Shown: piece by piece, positions 1 through 6,512 of the stretch
How the letters are laid out: each line of letters begins with the position of its first letter
Numbering within the stretch: the stretch's first letter is position 1
Origin: an uncultured Blautia sp.
GTDB taxonomy: Bacteria; Bacillota; Clostridia; Lachnospirales; Lachnospiraceae
NCBI GenBank assembly: GCA_900765525.1
Contig: CAAFRY010000142.1
Location: 1-18,428, forward strand
Reading direction: 5' to 3'
DNA: 18,428 nucleotides
Made by a program: the position numbers and the translations under genes
Notes under the pieces: model-generated
Database searches by the model: none
The model's input: only the letters and a program-made list of their open reading frames with translations
Told to the model about the DNA's origin: nothing

Positions 1-464
1 TGTCTGCAGATAATTTGACTTTTGGCCGGCTCAATGATAAGTCCGTCAATGTCCTTGGTAAGAATATCCTCCAGCACCTTGGCCTCCTTGGTCCTGCTGT
101 TGGCCGTGTTTTTCAGGATAATACTGTAACCGTTTTCCGTCAGAGCCTTATCCATGCCCTGAATGAGCCTTGGAAAAATATAATCTGAAATATAAGTGGT
201 AATAACTGCAATATTCTTAGACTTTTTCAGATGGGACATACGCTGGGAGCAGAAGGTACCCCTTCCATGTTCCGCCACTATGTACCCTTCCTGGCTTAAA
301 ATGGACAGAGCCTTTCTCACCGTATGCCTGCTGATATGGTATTTTTCTGACAGCTGGTTCTCGGAGGGGAGCTTTTCCCCTGCCCGGATACGTCCGCTCA
401 AAATATCCTCTTTCAGCTCTTCCATAAGAACATAATACTTTGTTTTTCCGCTTTCCTGTGTCAT
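1..464 (-). CDS. GntR/AraR-family transcriptional regulator (3' end beyond window)
   Basis: This is the N-terminal 154 codons of a repressor. Reading from the ATG at 464, the protein starts MTQESGKTKYYVLMEEL. A GntR-type winged helix-turn-helix covers about residues 8-75 (ILSGRIRAGEKLPSENQLSEKY, then ISRHTVRKALSILSQEGYI). From about residue 85 a LacI/periplasmic-binding-like effector domain begins (KNIAVITTYISDYIFPRLIQG, later DIDGLIIEPAKS). This domain order is that of AraR, the arabinose-responsive GntR/LacI chimera of Bacillus; the sugar sensed here is not determined by the visible part. AAAGGAG lies 7 nt upstream of the ATG, which fixes the start. A palindrome just upstream (490-519) suggests autoregulation. 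The gene runs off the left edge, so the C-terminal ligand pocket cannot be checked. The 140-residue frame at 217-639 is a shadow of this gene. Confidence 0.88.
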   Translation of the reverse strand, partial: MTQESGKTKYYVLMEELKEDILSGRIRAGEKLPSENQLSEKYHISRHTVRKALSILSQEGYIVAEHGRGTFCSQRMSHLKKSKNIAVITTYISDYIFPRLIQGMDKALTENGYSIILKNTANSRTKEAKVLEDILTKDIDGLIIEPAKSQIICR

Positions 465-484
465 ATTTCGCTCCTTTGTCCCCT

Positions 485-519
485 ATTTTACAACTTGTAT
501 GCACAAATACACAAGTTGT
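485..519 (-). promoter_or_regulatory. Promoter plus palindromic operator of the GntR/AraR-type gene
   Basis: An inverted repeat, ACAACTTGT (490-498) and ACAAGTTGT (511-519), is perfect over 9 bp with a 12-bp centre. Inside it, ACTTGTATGCACAAAT resembles the known B. subtilis AraR operator ATTTGTACGTACAAAT. On the minus strand a candidate sigma-A promoter lies in the same place: -35 TTGTGT (509-514), 18-bp spacer, -10 TAAAAT (485-490). This would start RNA about 14 nt before the ATG. Operator overlapping promoter implies autorepression, which is an inference. Confidence 0.5.
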
Positions 520-521
520 TC

Positions 522-776
522 TTACTCTTTTTTCAGGAACTTCTCCTCCCGGATTTCCACCAGAATAATATCCTCTCCTATCTGGCGGATACAGGAATAG
601 GGAATCACATATTCTCCGGCTGCTCCGAAAAATCCGCACATTTTTCCCGGCACCGGCACAATAATCGCCTGAATCACCCCGGTCTTGCAGTCAAATTCCA
701 CATCCAGCGGGCAGCCCAGTGATTTGCAGGTACACACGTTTATCACGTCCTTCTGTTTCAGCTCACAAATCCGCAT
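522..776 (-). CDS. YlmC/YmxH family sporulation-associated PRC-barrel protein
   Basis: An 84-residue protein (starts MRICELKQKDVINVCTCKSLG, ends EEKFLKKE) of the YlmC/YmxH family, a small PRC-barrel-like fold found in spore-forming Firmicutes. The family hallmarks visible are the opening MRICELKQKDVINV, a central G-x-I-x-AIIVPVPG strand pair, and the closing EYVIPYSCIRQIGEDIILVEI. Its molecular role is not established; in many Clostridia it sits in the ftsZ-spoIIGA-sigE neighbourhood, as it does loosely here. The SD is AGGGGGA, 8 nt before the ATG, and it lies inside the 3' arm of the terminator hairpin of the upstream sugar-kinase operon (see 778-834). Length is normal for the family. No dedicated promoter was recognised. 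Confidence 0.85.
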   Translation of the reverse strand: MRICELKQKDVINVCTCKSLGCPLDVEFDCKTGVIQAIIVPVPGKMCGFFGAAGEYVIPYSCIRQIGEDIILVEIREEKFLKKE

Positions 777-777
777 G

Positions 778-834
778 AAAAAAATCCCCCTGCTTCACAG
801 GTCTCTTGTATATCCTATGAACGCAGAGGGATTT
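778..834 (-). terminator. Intrinsic terminator of the kdg operon; contains the ymxH SD
   Basis: On the minus strand AAATCCCTCTGC (834-823) pairs with GCAGGGGGATTT (793-782) over 12 positions with one U-G wobble. The loop is 29 nt and the stem is followed by seven Ts (784-778). It lies 8 bp after the PfkB kinase stop codon. The 3' arm supplies the AGGGGGA ribosome-binding site of the next gene. Confidence 0.8.
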
Positions 835-842
835 CCAGCACT

Positions 843-1865
843 TTATCTATCCATTTCCAGCTGGATTCCTGTATTTTTATGATTCTTGATAATACGGTCA
901 ATCTCCTCTAAACCACAGGATGGTAGGTCACCGGGAATGGTATTTTTCACCGCACTGGTAGCGTTTCCGTACTCCAGAGCCTTCTCACAGTCAAAGTCAT
1001 GGGCCAGCAGACCATAAAGGGCGCCGGAAATATAGGCGTCTCCGCTTCCGATTCGGTCTACAACCTCAATATTCCGATAAGGCTCTTCCTCATAGAACTG
1101 GTCCTCCTTGGTGTTGTAAATAACAGAACCAAAGGTGTGTACCTTGGGACTATGTACGATTCTCTGAGTGGAAGCCACAATAGAAAGAGGATATTCTTTT
1201 GCAAAGCTTCTCATAATAGAATATACATTTCCCTTTTTCAGGAAGGTCAGTTTAGCTGTCTCCTCAGAACAGAAGAAAATATCCACATAGGGAAGAATAC
1301 TTTCAATACATTCTTTAGCCTCCGGCCCCGTCCACAGATTTCCTCTGAAATTTACGTCAAAGGAAATCAAAGCTCCGTTTTCTTTAAACCGTTTAATCAT
1401 CTCAATTCCTGTTTTCCTGGTATTTTCAGACAAAGCCAAAGTAATGCCGCTGGTATGGAAGCACCGGGTGGAAGAAAACATAGATTCCGGCAGCTCATCA
1501 ACAGTAATCTTGCAGAAGGATGCATGACGGCGGTCATAAACTACGCTGGGTTTTCTGGGATAGGCCCCGTCCTCATAGTAATAAATTCCCAAACGGGCAT
1601 CTGCATCCTGGTCATATACCAGATAATCGTCGCTGACACCGCAGAAACGGACACGGTTCTTAGCATAGGTTCCCAGGGCATTGTCAGGCAGCATGGAAAT
1701 GATACCGGTTCTCAGTCCCAGAAGAGAAACACCGGATACCACATTTAATTCTGCTCCTCCCACCTGCTTTTGAAAAGTCTCACCCCGGACGATTCTCTCG
1801 TTATTAGGCGGTGACAGACGCAGTAAAATTTCCCCCAAGGACAGTAAATCAAAGTCTTTATTCAT
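843..1865 (-). CDS. PfkB-family sugar kinase (KDG-kinase-like), second copy
   Basis: A 340-residue ribokinase/PfkB-family kinase, likely acting on 2-keto-3-deoxygluconate or a related acid sugar. Visible family features: opening LLSLGEILLRLSPP, the substrate-binding GGAELNVV at residues 36-43, SFDVNFRGNLW near 170, and the anion-hole/catalytic motif DRIGSGDAY at 270-278, whose last Asp (276) is the expected base. The layout follows KdgK, but the protein is clearly diverged from the adjacent KdgK. I chose the ATG at 1865 because AGGAGG lies 9 nt upstream; an in-frame ATG at 1886 has no SD. It is the last gene of the eda-kdgK operon and is followed by a strong terminator. Substrate is inferred from context only; another ketose acid or fructose-like substrate is possible. 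Confidence 0.85.
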   Translation of the reverse strand: MNKDFDLLSLGEILLRLSPPNNERIVRGETFQKQVGGAELNVVSGVSLLGLRTGIISMLPDNALGTYAKNRVRFCGVSDDYLVYDQDADARLGIYYYEDGAYPRKPSVVYDRRHASFCKITVDELPESMFSSTRCFHTSGITLALSENTRKTGIEMIKRFKENGALISFDVNFRGNLWTGPEAKECIESILPYVDIFFCSEETAKLTFLKKGNVYSIMRSFAKEYPLSIVASTQRIVHSPKVHTFGSVIYNTKEDQFYEEEPYRNIEVVDRIGSGDAYISGALYGLLAHDFDCEKALEYGNATSAVKNTIPGDLPSCGLEEIDRIIKNHKNTGIQLEMDR

Positions 1866-1995
1866 TTCCCTCAACCTCCTCATCATAAATATTCAGAATA
1901 ATAGCAAAGGCTGCCGCACCAAACCAAATACCATATGTGTTCAGCGCCGCAGCCTCTTCTATTTAAATGTTCCCCAATGGCAAAAGGGTATTCAT
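1858..1995 (-). pseudogene. Possible small membrane-peptide ORF interrupted by an in-frame TAA
   Basis: Between kdgK and the second kinase, one frame reads MNTLLPLGNI, then TAA (1963-1965). It continues without a break as IEEAAALNTYGIWFGAAAFA and IILNIYDEEVEGNE, ending in TAA at 1858-1860. The second part has a plausible transmembrane stretch (YGIWFGAAAFAIIL) and an acidic tail. Its last codons overlap the kinase start (ATGAATAA) and carry its SD. The SD for the first ATG is weak (AAAGA, 7 nt). It could be a decayed small gene, a C-terminal remnant of a transporter, or chance. Confidence 0.25.
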
Positions 1996-2009
1996 TTACC
2001 AATCTTTAA

Positions 2010-3035
2010 TTATCTCTGTACACGTCCTGAGCCGTCGCCTCCGGCTAATTTCAGAACCTCGTCCATGGATACCATGTTAAAGTCGCCTTCAATGGAGTGC
2101 TTCAGACAAGAAGCAGCTACTGCGAATTCAATGGTAGCCTGAGCGTCATATCCGTTTAAGCAAGCACAAATCAGTCCGCCGCCAAAGCTGTCGCCGCCGC
2201 CAACACGGTCAACAATGTGCATTTTGTACTTTTTGCTGAAATAATAATCCTGTCCGTCGTAGAGCATTGCAGACCAGTTATTATCATTTGCTGACAGAGA
2301 TTCACGAAGGGTAATAGCAACCTTCTGGAATCCGAAACGGTCAGCTAACTGTTTTGCCACATCCTTGTAGCCTTCATGGTTTACTTCACCTGCTGTTACA
2401 TCAGTGTTGGCTGCTTTGATTCCGAATACGTCTGCCGCATCTTCCTCATTGGCAATACAAACATCAACATATTTGCAGATTTCACCCATCACCTGTCCTG
2501 CTTTTTCCTTGGACCACAGTTTGTTTCTGTAGTTTAAGTCACAGGAGATTGTCAGTCCTGCTTCCTTTGCAGCCTTGCAGGCCTCCAGACAAATCTTGGC
2601 AACCTCATCGTTTAAGGCCGGTGTAATTCCTGTAAAGTGGAACCAGTCAGCTCCCTGGAAAATTTTCTCCCAGTCAAAGTCAGCGGAAGTCGCTGTTGCA
2701 ATGGAGGAACCGGCACGGTCATAGATAACCTTAGAAGGTCTCTGGGAAGCTCCCTTTTCCAGGAAATAGATACCTACTCTGTCGCCGCCTCTTACAATAT
2801 CTGTAGTGTCAACGCCGTATTTTCTCAGAGAGTTTACAGCAGCCTGTCCAATCTCATGCTTTGGAAGTTTTGTCACAAACTTTGCGTCAAAACCATAGTT
2901 AGCCAGAGATACGGCTACGTTTGCTTCTCCTCCGCCGTAGGTTGCTCCAAAGGTGTCTGCCTGTACGAAACGATAATATCCTTCCGGAGCCAGTCTTAAC
3001 ATAATTTCACCAAAAGTAATTACTTTCTTTGCCAT
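2010..3035 (-). CDS. kdgK: 2-dehydro-3-deoxygluconokinase
   Basis: A 341-residue PfkB/ribokinase-fold enzyme that phosphorylates 2-keto-3-deoxygluconate to KDPG in the cytoplasm, the substrate of the aldolase encoded just upstream. Visible: ITFGEIMLRLAPEGYYRFVQ at the N terminus, sugar-contacting GGGEANVAVSLA (34-45), DLNYRNKLW (166-174), and the C-terminal anion-hole motif DRVGGGDSFGGGL (276-288) with the catalytic Asp at 282. Length is normal for KdgK. GAGGAGA precedes the ATG at a good distance. The gap to eda is 73 bp with no terminator seen, so the two are probably cotranscribed from the promoter at 3814-3841. Pairing with Eda and an IclR regulator makes the KDG assignment strong. A fructokinase-like activity cannot be excluded from sequence alone. 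Confidence 0.9.
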   Translation of the reverse strand: MAKKVITFGEIMLRLAPEGYYRFVQADTFGATYGGGEANVAVSLANYGFDAKFVTKLPKHEIGQAAVNSLRKYGVDTTDIVRGGDRVGIYFLEKGASQRPSKVIYDRAGSSIATATSADFDWEKIFQGADWFHFTGITPALNDEVAKICLEACKAAKEAGLTISCDLNYRNKLWSKEKAGQVMGEICKYVDVCIANEEDAADVFGIKAANTDVTAGEVNHEGYKDVAKQLADRFGFQKVAITLRESLSANDNNWSAMLYDGQDYYFSKKYKMHIVDRVGGGDSFGGGLICACLNGYDAQATIEFAVAASCLKHSIEGDFNMVSMDEVLKLAGGDGSGRVQR

Positions 3036-3108
3036 TGTTTCTTATCTCCTCTTATACCTAAAAATAAAATTTTCAACCGGTGAATCCCGGGAATTTCAGC
3101 AGTGTGTT

Positions 3109-3747
3109 TTATTTTCTGATTTCAGCTACCAGCTTTACGGCTTCCTCTGTAAGAGCCTTGATTTCATCGAATTTTCCGGCCTTTACCAAATCACCTTTTA
3201 CCATCCAGCTTCCGCCGCAGGCAATGATTTTGTCACAGCTTAAATAGCTTTCCAGATTCTTTGCGTTTACGCCGCCTGTGGGCATGAATTTCAATCCCAC
3301 ATAAGGAGCTGCCATAGCCTTGATAGTTGCTACTCCGCCGAACTGCTCAGCCGGGAAGAATTTTACAACTTTCAGGCCTCTTTTCACAGCCTGTGCTACT
3401 TCAGAAGGTGTGATAACACCCGGGAATACAGGAATATTCTTTTCTAAGCAGTAGTCAACGATTTCCGGGTCAAAGCCAGGACTTACAATGAATTTGGCTC
3501 CTGCTGCCACTGCTCTGTCTACCTGCTCGATAGTAAGAACAGTACCTGCTCCTACAAACATATCCGGATATTCTTTGGCCATAACACGGATACATTCCTC
3601 TGCTGCTGCTGTACGGAAAGTAACCTCTGCACAGGGAAGTCCACCCTCTACCAGGGCCTTAGCCAGAGGAGCTGCGTCCTTTGCATCCTCCAGAACCACT
3701 ACCGGCACAACGCCGTAACCTGCGATTTGTTCTGCTACTGTACTCAT
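3109..3747 (-). CDS. eda: KDPG/KHG aldolase
   Basis: A 212-residue class I aldolase that cleaves 2-keto-3-deoxy-6-phosphogluconate to pyruvate and glyceraldehyde-3-phosphate; family members also cleave 2-keto-4-hydroxyglutarate. Visible: PVVVLED (15-21), the AEVTFRT strand with the general acid/base Glu at 41, GAGTVL (67-72), FIVSPGFD (86-93), PVFPGVITPSE (106-116), and the Schiff-base Lys at 129 in VVKFFPAE, matching Lys133 of the E. coli enzyme. MPTGGVN near residue 160 binds phosphate. AAGGAGG lies just before the ATG. It is first in the operon with kdgK and the second kinase, reading away from the divergent IclR regulator, and its leader carries palindromes likely bound by that regulator. 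Confidence 0.95.
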   Translation of the reverse strand: MSTVAEQIAGYGVVPVVVLEDAKDAAPLAKALVEGGLPCAEVTFRTAAAEECIRVMAKEYPDMFVGAGTVLTIEQVDRAVAAGAKFIVSPGFDPEIVDYCLEKNIPVFPGVITPSEVAQAVKRGLKVVKFFPAEQFGGVATIKAMAAPYVGLKFMPTGGVNAKNLESYLSCDKIIACGGSWMVKGDLVKAGKFDEIKALTEEAVKLVAEIRK

Positions 3748-3767
3748 AATTGTTCCTCCTTATTTCG

Positions 3768-3800
3768 TTTCATATTATGAAATGTCGTTTCGTCATATGG
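3768..3800. promoter_or_regulatory. Candidate operator(s) in the eda leader
   Basis: TTTCATATTATGAAA (3768-3782) is a perfect palindrome with 7-bp arms around one base. Immediately overlapping it, ATGAAATGTCGTTTCGTCAT (3777-3796) is a second, imperfect dyad (GAAA-n5-TTTC). Both lie about 10-40 bp downstream of the predicted eda start site. IclR-family regulators such as KdgR bind dyads containing GAAA/TTTC, so binding by the divergent regulator is a reasonable inference. Confidence 0.5.
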
Positions 3801-3813
3801 TATCTTTACTTGC

Positions 3814-3841
3814 ATTATACTACTGTGCTATAAAAAGTCAA
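3814..3841 (-). promoter_or_regulatory. Sigma-A promoter of the eda-kdgK operon
   Basis: Minus strand: -35 TTGACT (3836-3841), 16-bp spacer, -10 TATAAT (3814-3819). The predicted start near 3807 gives a leader of about 60 nt that includes the palindromes at 3768-3800. Confidence 0.7.
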
Positions 3842-3857
3842 GGAATTTTTTCAATGG

Positions 3858-3886
3858 TTGCCACTTTCTTCGGAAAGTGATACAAT
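3858..3886 (+). promoter_or_regulatory. kdgR promoter with a palindrome filling its spacer
   Basis: Plus strand: -35 TTGCCA (3858-3863), 17-bp spacer, -10 TACAAT (3881-3886). CACTTTC (3862-3868) and GAAAGTG (3873-3879) form a perfect 7-bp dyad with a 4-bp centre that occupies the spacer. This position suits autorepression by the encoded IclR-type protein; that is inference. Confidence 0.6.
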
Positions 3887-3930
3887 AGCGCCAAAATGAT
3901 TTTGAATTTTATAGAACAGGAGTTGTTATC

Positions 3931-4689
3931 ATGGAAAATAAAAATCCCATTCAGGTTGCTGACCGTCTGTTTCTGGTGCTGGAAACACTGGCTGAAACAG
4001 GGGCTGTAACACTGGCCGAGCTATGCAGGCATCTGGACTTAAATAAAAGCACTGTACACCGCCTGCTGGGCTCTCTCATTTATATGGGCTATGTGAAGCA
4101 AGATGGGGAAACCGGAAAATATTCTCTTTCCTTTAAGCTGCTGACTCTTTCCAACAAGCTGCTGGGCCATATGGATATTCTGGACACTGTCCGTCCTTTT
4201 TTAAAAACCCTTTCCCGGGAAACCGGAGAAACCGTTCATTTCGTCCAGCTTGACGGAGTGGACGCTGTTTATATCTACAAGGAAGAATCCAATCAAAATT
4301 CCGTCCGCATGGTCTCCAAGGTTGGAAACCGGATTCCCCTTTACTGCTCCGGCGTAGGCAAGGCTATGGCTGCCGACATGGAAGAAGAGCAGATTCGCTC
4401 TATATGGGAACACAGCAATGTCCGAAAACTGACACCTCATACTATACTTGATTATACCCAATTTTCAGCAAAAATTAAAGAGGTAAAAGCCAAAGGTTAC
4501 GCCTTAGATGATGAGGAAAATGAACTGGGGGTCCGCTGCATTGCGGTCAGCCTCCCTGACTACAGAGGCCGGGCAAAATATGCTTTTTCCATTTCCGCCC
4601 CTGCCGCCCGGATGTCCGATGAGCGTATCTGCCAACTGGCCCGTACACTGCTTAAAACCAAAAGCGAAATCCAGAGCAGCATGATGTAA
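3931..4689 (+). CDS. kdgR: IclR-family regulator of the KDG operon
   Basis: A 252-residue IclR-family transcription factor. The N-terminal winged helix-turn-helix spans about residues 8-70 (VADRLFLVLETLAETGAVTLAEL, then HLDLNKSTVHRLLGSLIYMGYV). The rest is the IclR effector-binding domain (ETVHFVQLDGVDAVYIYKEES; IPLYCSGVGKAMAADM; DDEENELGVRCIAVSLPDY; AISAPAARM-like FSISAPAARM). Such regulators sense small organic acids; in KdgR proteins the ligand is 2-keto-3-deoxygluconate. It is divergent from eda-kdgK with a 183-bp shared control region holding both promoters and three dyads, which supports the KdgR role. CAGGAG lies 8 nt before the ATG. The exact effector is inferred from neighbours only. 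Transcription ends at the hairpin 4692-4748. Confidence 0.88.
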   Translation: MENKNPIQVADRLFLVLETLAETGAVTLAELCRHLDLNKSTVHRLLGSLIYMGYVKQDGETGKYSLSFKLLTLSNKLLGHMDILDTVRPFLKTLSRETGETVHFVQLDGVDAVYIYKEESNQNSVRMVSKVGNRIPLYCSGVGKAMAADMEEEQIRSIWEHSNVRKLTPHTILDYTQFSAKIKEVKAKGYALDDEENELGVRCIAVSLPDYRGRAKYAFSISAPAARMSDERICQLARTLLKTKSEIQSSMM

Positions 4690-4691
4690 TG

Positions 4692-4748
4692 AAAAAAGTC
4701 CCGGGACAAAGCTCTCCTTTTTAGGAAGCCTTGGTCCCGGGACTTTTT
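4692..4748. terminator. Bidirectional intrinsic terminator
   Basis: AAAAAAGTCCCGGGACAAAG pairs with CTTGGTCCCGGGACTTTTT across a loop of about 18 nt. A-runs on one side and T-runs on the other make it work in both directions. It separates the convergent kdgR (ends 4689) and the YbjQ-like gene (ends 4760). Confidence 0.92.
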
Positions 4749-4759
4749 CATATTGGTCT

Positions 4760-5071
4760 TTAGATAAATTTCACGGCTGTTCCGTAGGCCATAATCTCTG
4801 CCGCTCCCTGTGCAACGGAAGCAGAAGAGAATCTGGCACAGATGATAGCGTCTCCGCCCATGGCCTGGGCATCGGCTGTCATCCTGTCAACAGCCAAATC
4901 TCTGGCCTTATCCATCATCTCGTTATAGGAGGTCAGTTCTCCTCCCACAATGGTTTTAAAGCTGTTCATAATATCTTTTCCCAGATGTACGGACTGGATT
5001 GTGTTTCCTTTTACCAATCCTAATACTTCATAATTTTTTCCCGGAATTGTCTCTGTTGTAGTAATCAGCAT
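4760..5071 (-). CDS. YbjQ/UPF0145 heavy-metal-binding-domain-like protein
   Basis: A 103-residue protein of the YbjQ (UPF0145) family. The family pattern is evident: ITTTETIPGKNYEVLGLVKGNTIQS at 3-27, GGELTSYNEMMDKARDLAVDRM at 43-64, and AQAMGGDAIICARFSSASVAQGAAEIMAYGTAVKF at 68-102. The fold is a small alpha/beta oligomerising domain; its biochemical function is unknown, and the metal-binding label comes from family naming, not from metal ligands visible here. AGGAGG precedes the ATG. It lies 75 bp after the Arc-like gene on the same strand, with no terminator between, so it is probably the last gene of the SPFH-Arc-YbjQ unit. It ends at the bidirectional terminator 4692-4748. Confidence 0.88.
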   Translation of the reverse strand: MLITTTETIPGKNYEVLGLVKGNTIQSVHLGKDIMNSFKTIVGGELTSYNEMMDKARDLAVDRMTADAQAMGGDAIICARFSSASVAQGAAEIMAYGTAVKFI

Positions 5072-5146
5072 AGCTTTATCCTCCTACTTATTACAAATTT
5101 CTGCTAAACCTATTTAAGCTTTTTTGCAGAGGTTCCCATGGAATCT

Positions 5147-5335
5147 CTACTCTTCCTTCCTACTCTTTTTCCTGTGTTTCACACATTCCGTCAGCAGGTA
5201 TTCAATCTGTCCGTTCATGGACCGGAAGTCATCCTCTGCCCATTGTGCAATCTCGTTGTACAGAGTAACGGATAGCCGCAGAGGCACCTGCTTTTTGGTT
5301 TTTTCTTTTCCCTTTGCTTTTCCTTGATTCTCCAG
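5147..5335 (-). CDS. Arc-like ribbon-helix-helix protein with probable CTG start
   Basis: A 62-codon open frame not opened by ATG, GTG or TTG. From the CTG at 5333-5335 it reads LENQGKAKGKEKTKKQVPLR, then LSVTLYNEIAQWAEDDFRSM, NGQIEYLLTECVKHRKKSRK and EE. After a lysine-rich head, residues 17-52 match the ribbon-helix-helix pattern of Arc/MetJ proteins (beta strand VPLRLSV, helix A YNEIAQWAEDDF, turn SMNG, helix B QIEYLLTECVKHR). The SD-like AAGGTGGTGA lies immediately upstream; GGTGG is 9 nt from CTG and 6 nt from an alternative ATT. An in-frame TGA just before rules out a longer protein. It starts 28 bp after the SPFH stop, so it is cotranscribed. DNA binding or autoregulation of the operon is inferred from the fold. 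Confidence 0.75.
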   Translation of the reverse strand: MENQGKAKGKEKTKKQVPLRLSVTLYNEIAQWAEDDFRSMNGQIEYLLTECVKHRKKSRKEE

Positions 5336-5363
5336 AATGTGTCACCACCTTACTGTTGCTGTT

Positions 5364-6314
5364 TTAATACAGGCTTCCGCTGTTTACGATTGGCTGGGCG
5401 TCTTTATTTCCGCAGAGAACCACCAGCAGATTGCTGACCATTGCTGCTTTACGCTCTTCGTCTAATTCCACAATCTGGTTCTGGTTTAATTTATCCAGAG
5501 CCATTTCTACCATGCCCACAGCTCCCTCTACAATTTTCTGACGGGCATCGATAATAGCTGCTGCCTGCTGTCTCTGAAGCATAGCGGAAGCAATTTCCGG
5601 CGCATAGGCCAGATGAGTAATCCGAACTTCCAGAATCTGGATACCAGCGTTATCCACTTTTTCCTGCAGTTCTGCACACATAATATCGGCAATCTCCTGG
5701 CTGCTTCCTCTGAGAGATTTCTCGTCTCCGCCTTCCGCCGTATCGTAAGGGTATTTTCTGGCAGTATTGCGGATAATGGAGTCGCACTGTATGGACAGAT
5801 AGCTTTTGTAATTCTCTACATTGATGACAGCCTTGGTAGGATTAACAACCTGCCAGATTACCACAGCTGCAATCTCCACCGGATTTCCCATGGCGTCATT
5901 GACCTTCTGTTTCTTATTGTCCAGGGTCATGGCTTTTAAGGAAACCTTCTTTTCTTTTGCTTTGGTCATATCAGACCGGGTAGGGTTAATTGCTGTGACA
6001 AAAGGATTTACCCAGAAAAAGCCTTCCTTCTTCAGGGTGCCGTAATAATTTCCAAACAGGGCCAGCACCAATGCCTCCTTAGGATTGATAATTTTCAGTC
6101 CGCACAGAAAAATAATGCCGGCCAGAATCACAATCATACCCGCCACAAAGCAAATGGCACCCAGCGGTCCGGGCGTAACGGCCTCCAACAGCACAATACC
6201 ATAAACGAAACCTGCTATTCCTGCTAAGAGAATCAAGATACCCAGAAACAGCATGCCAAAACCTGACTTTGCCTTTAATACTTTTTCTTCCTGAATCTTC
6301 CCTTCTTTTTCCAT
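5364..6314 (-). CDS. SPFH/band 7 domain membrane protein
   Basis: A 316-residue membrane protein. A charged N terminus ([16 protein letters not shown]) is followed by two hydrophobic segments (about 19-43 and 50-73). The SPFH/prohibitin domain then runs from about residue 76 ([30 protein letters not shown]) to about 250 ([72 protein letters not shown]). The short C-terminal region ends [13 protein letters not shown] proteins form membrane-associated oligomers organising microdomains or regulating proteases; the client here is unknown. GAGGAGG lies 7 nt before the ATG. It is first in a unit with the Arc-like and YbjQ-like genes and is driven by the promoter at 6484-6512. It lacks the long coiled-coil of flotillins and the usual signature of HflK/C. 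Confidence 0.9.
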   Translation of the reverse strand: MEKEGKIQEEKVLKAKSGFGMLFLGILILLAGIAGFVYGIVLLEAVTPGPLGAICFVAGMIVILAGIIFLCGLKIINPKEALVLALFGNYYGTLKKEGFFWVNPFVTAINPTRSDMTKAKEKKVSLKAMTLDNKKQKVNDAMGNPVEIAAVVIWQVVNPTKAVINVENYKSYLSIQCDSIIRNTARKYPYDTAEGGDEKSLRGSSQEIADIMCAELQEKVDNAGIQILEVRITHLAYAPEIASAMLQRQQAAAIIDARQKIVEGAVGMVEMALDKLNQNQIVELDEERKAAMVSNLLVVLCGNKDAQPIVNSGSLY

Positions 6315-6464
6315 AACATAACCTCCTCACTGGTGCAAGAGAATCGAAGTTGAAGCGGATTTTCTCACATTACTCTACCTTCAGTGTACTAAGGGCCAAG
6401 CGCCTCTGCCATGTAATTTTGCCCATTTTCTACATTATCCTCAAATCCTCTTGTATTTGTTATA

Positions 6465-6512
6465 ATATCATTTTGATATCATCATCATATACTTAAATAT
6501 TACTTTTGTCAA
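6465..6512 (-). promoter_or_regulatory. Sigma-A promoter of the SPFH operon with palindrome at the start site
   Basis: Minus strand: -35 TTGACA (6507-6512), 17-bp spacer, -10 TATGAT (6484-6489). The palindrome ATATCATTTTGATAT (6465-6479; arms ATATCA/TGATAT) covers the predicted start near 6477. A leader of about 160 nt follows. The rest of 6315-6713 (no gene) is AT-rich; no clear promoter for the plus-strand GH5 gene was found. Confidence 0.65.

Noticed and set aside
217..639. 140-residue minus-strand open frame
   Set aside because: Spans the GntR-type gene in another frame and the intergenic operator; the composition is unnatural and the GntR frame has the HTH and SD.
999..1748. 249-residue plus-strand open frame
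   Set aside because: Antisense to the second PfkB kinase, whose motifs are clear on the minus strand.
1887..2000. A second frame in the kdgK-kinase gap from a TTG (MVNEYPFAIGEHLNRRGCG...)
   Set aside because: No SD and no protein-like pattern; the overlapping frame with a hydrophobic segment looks more natural.
5129..5150. Imperfect dyad between the Arc-like and YbjQ-like genes
   Set aside because: Short with mismatches and no T-run on the gene strand; not enough to call a terminator or attenuator.
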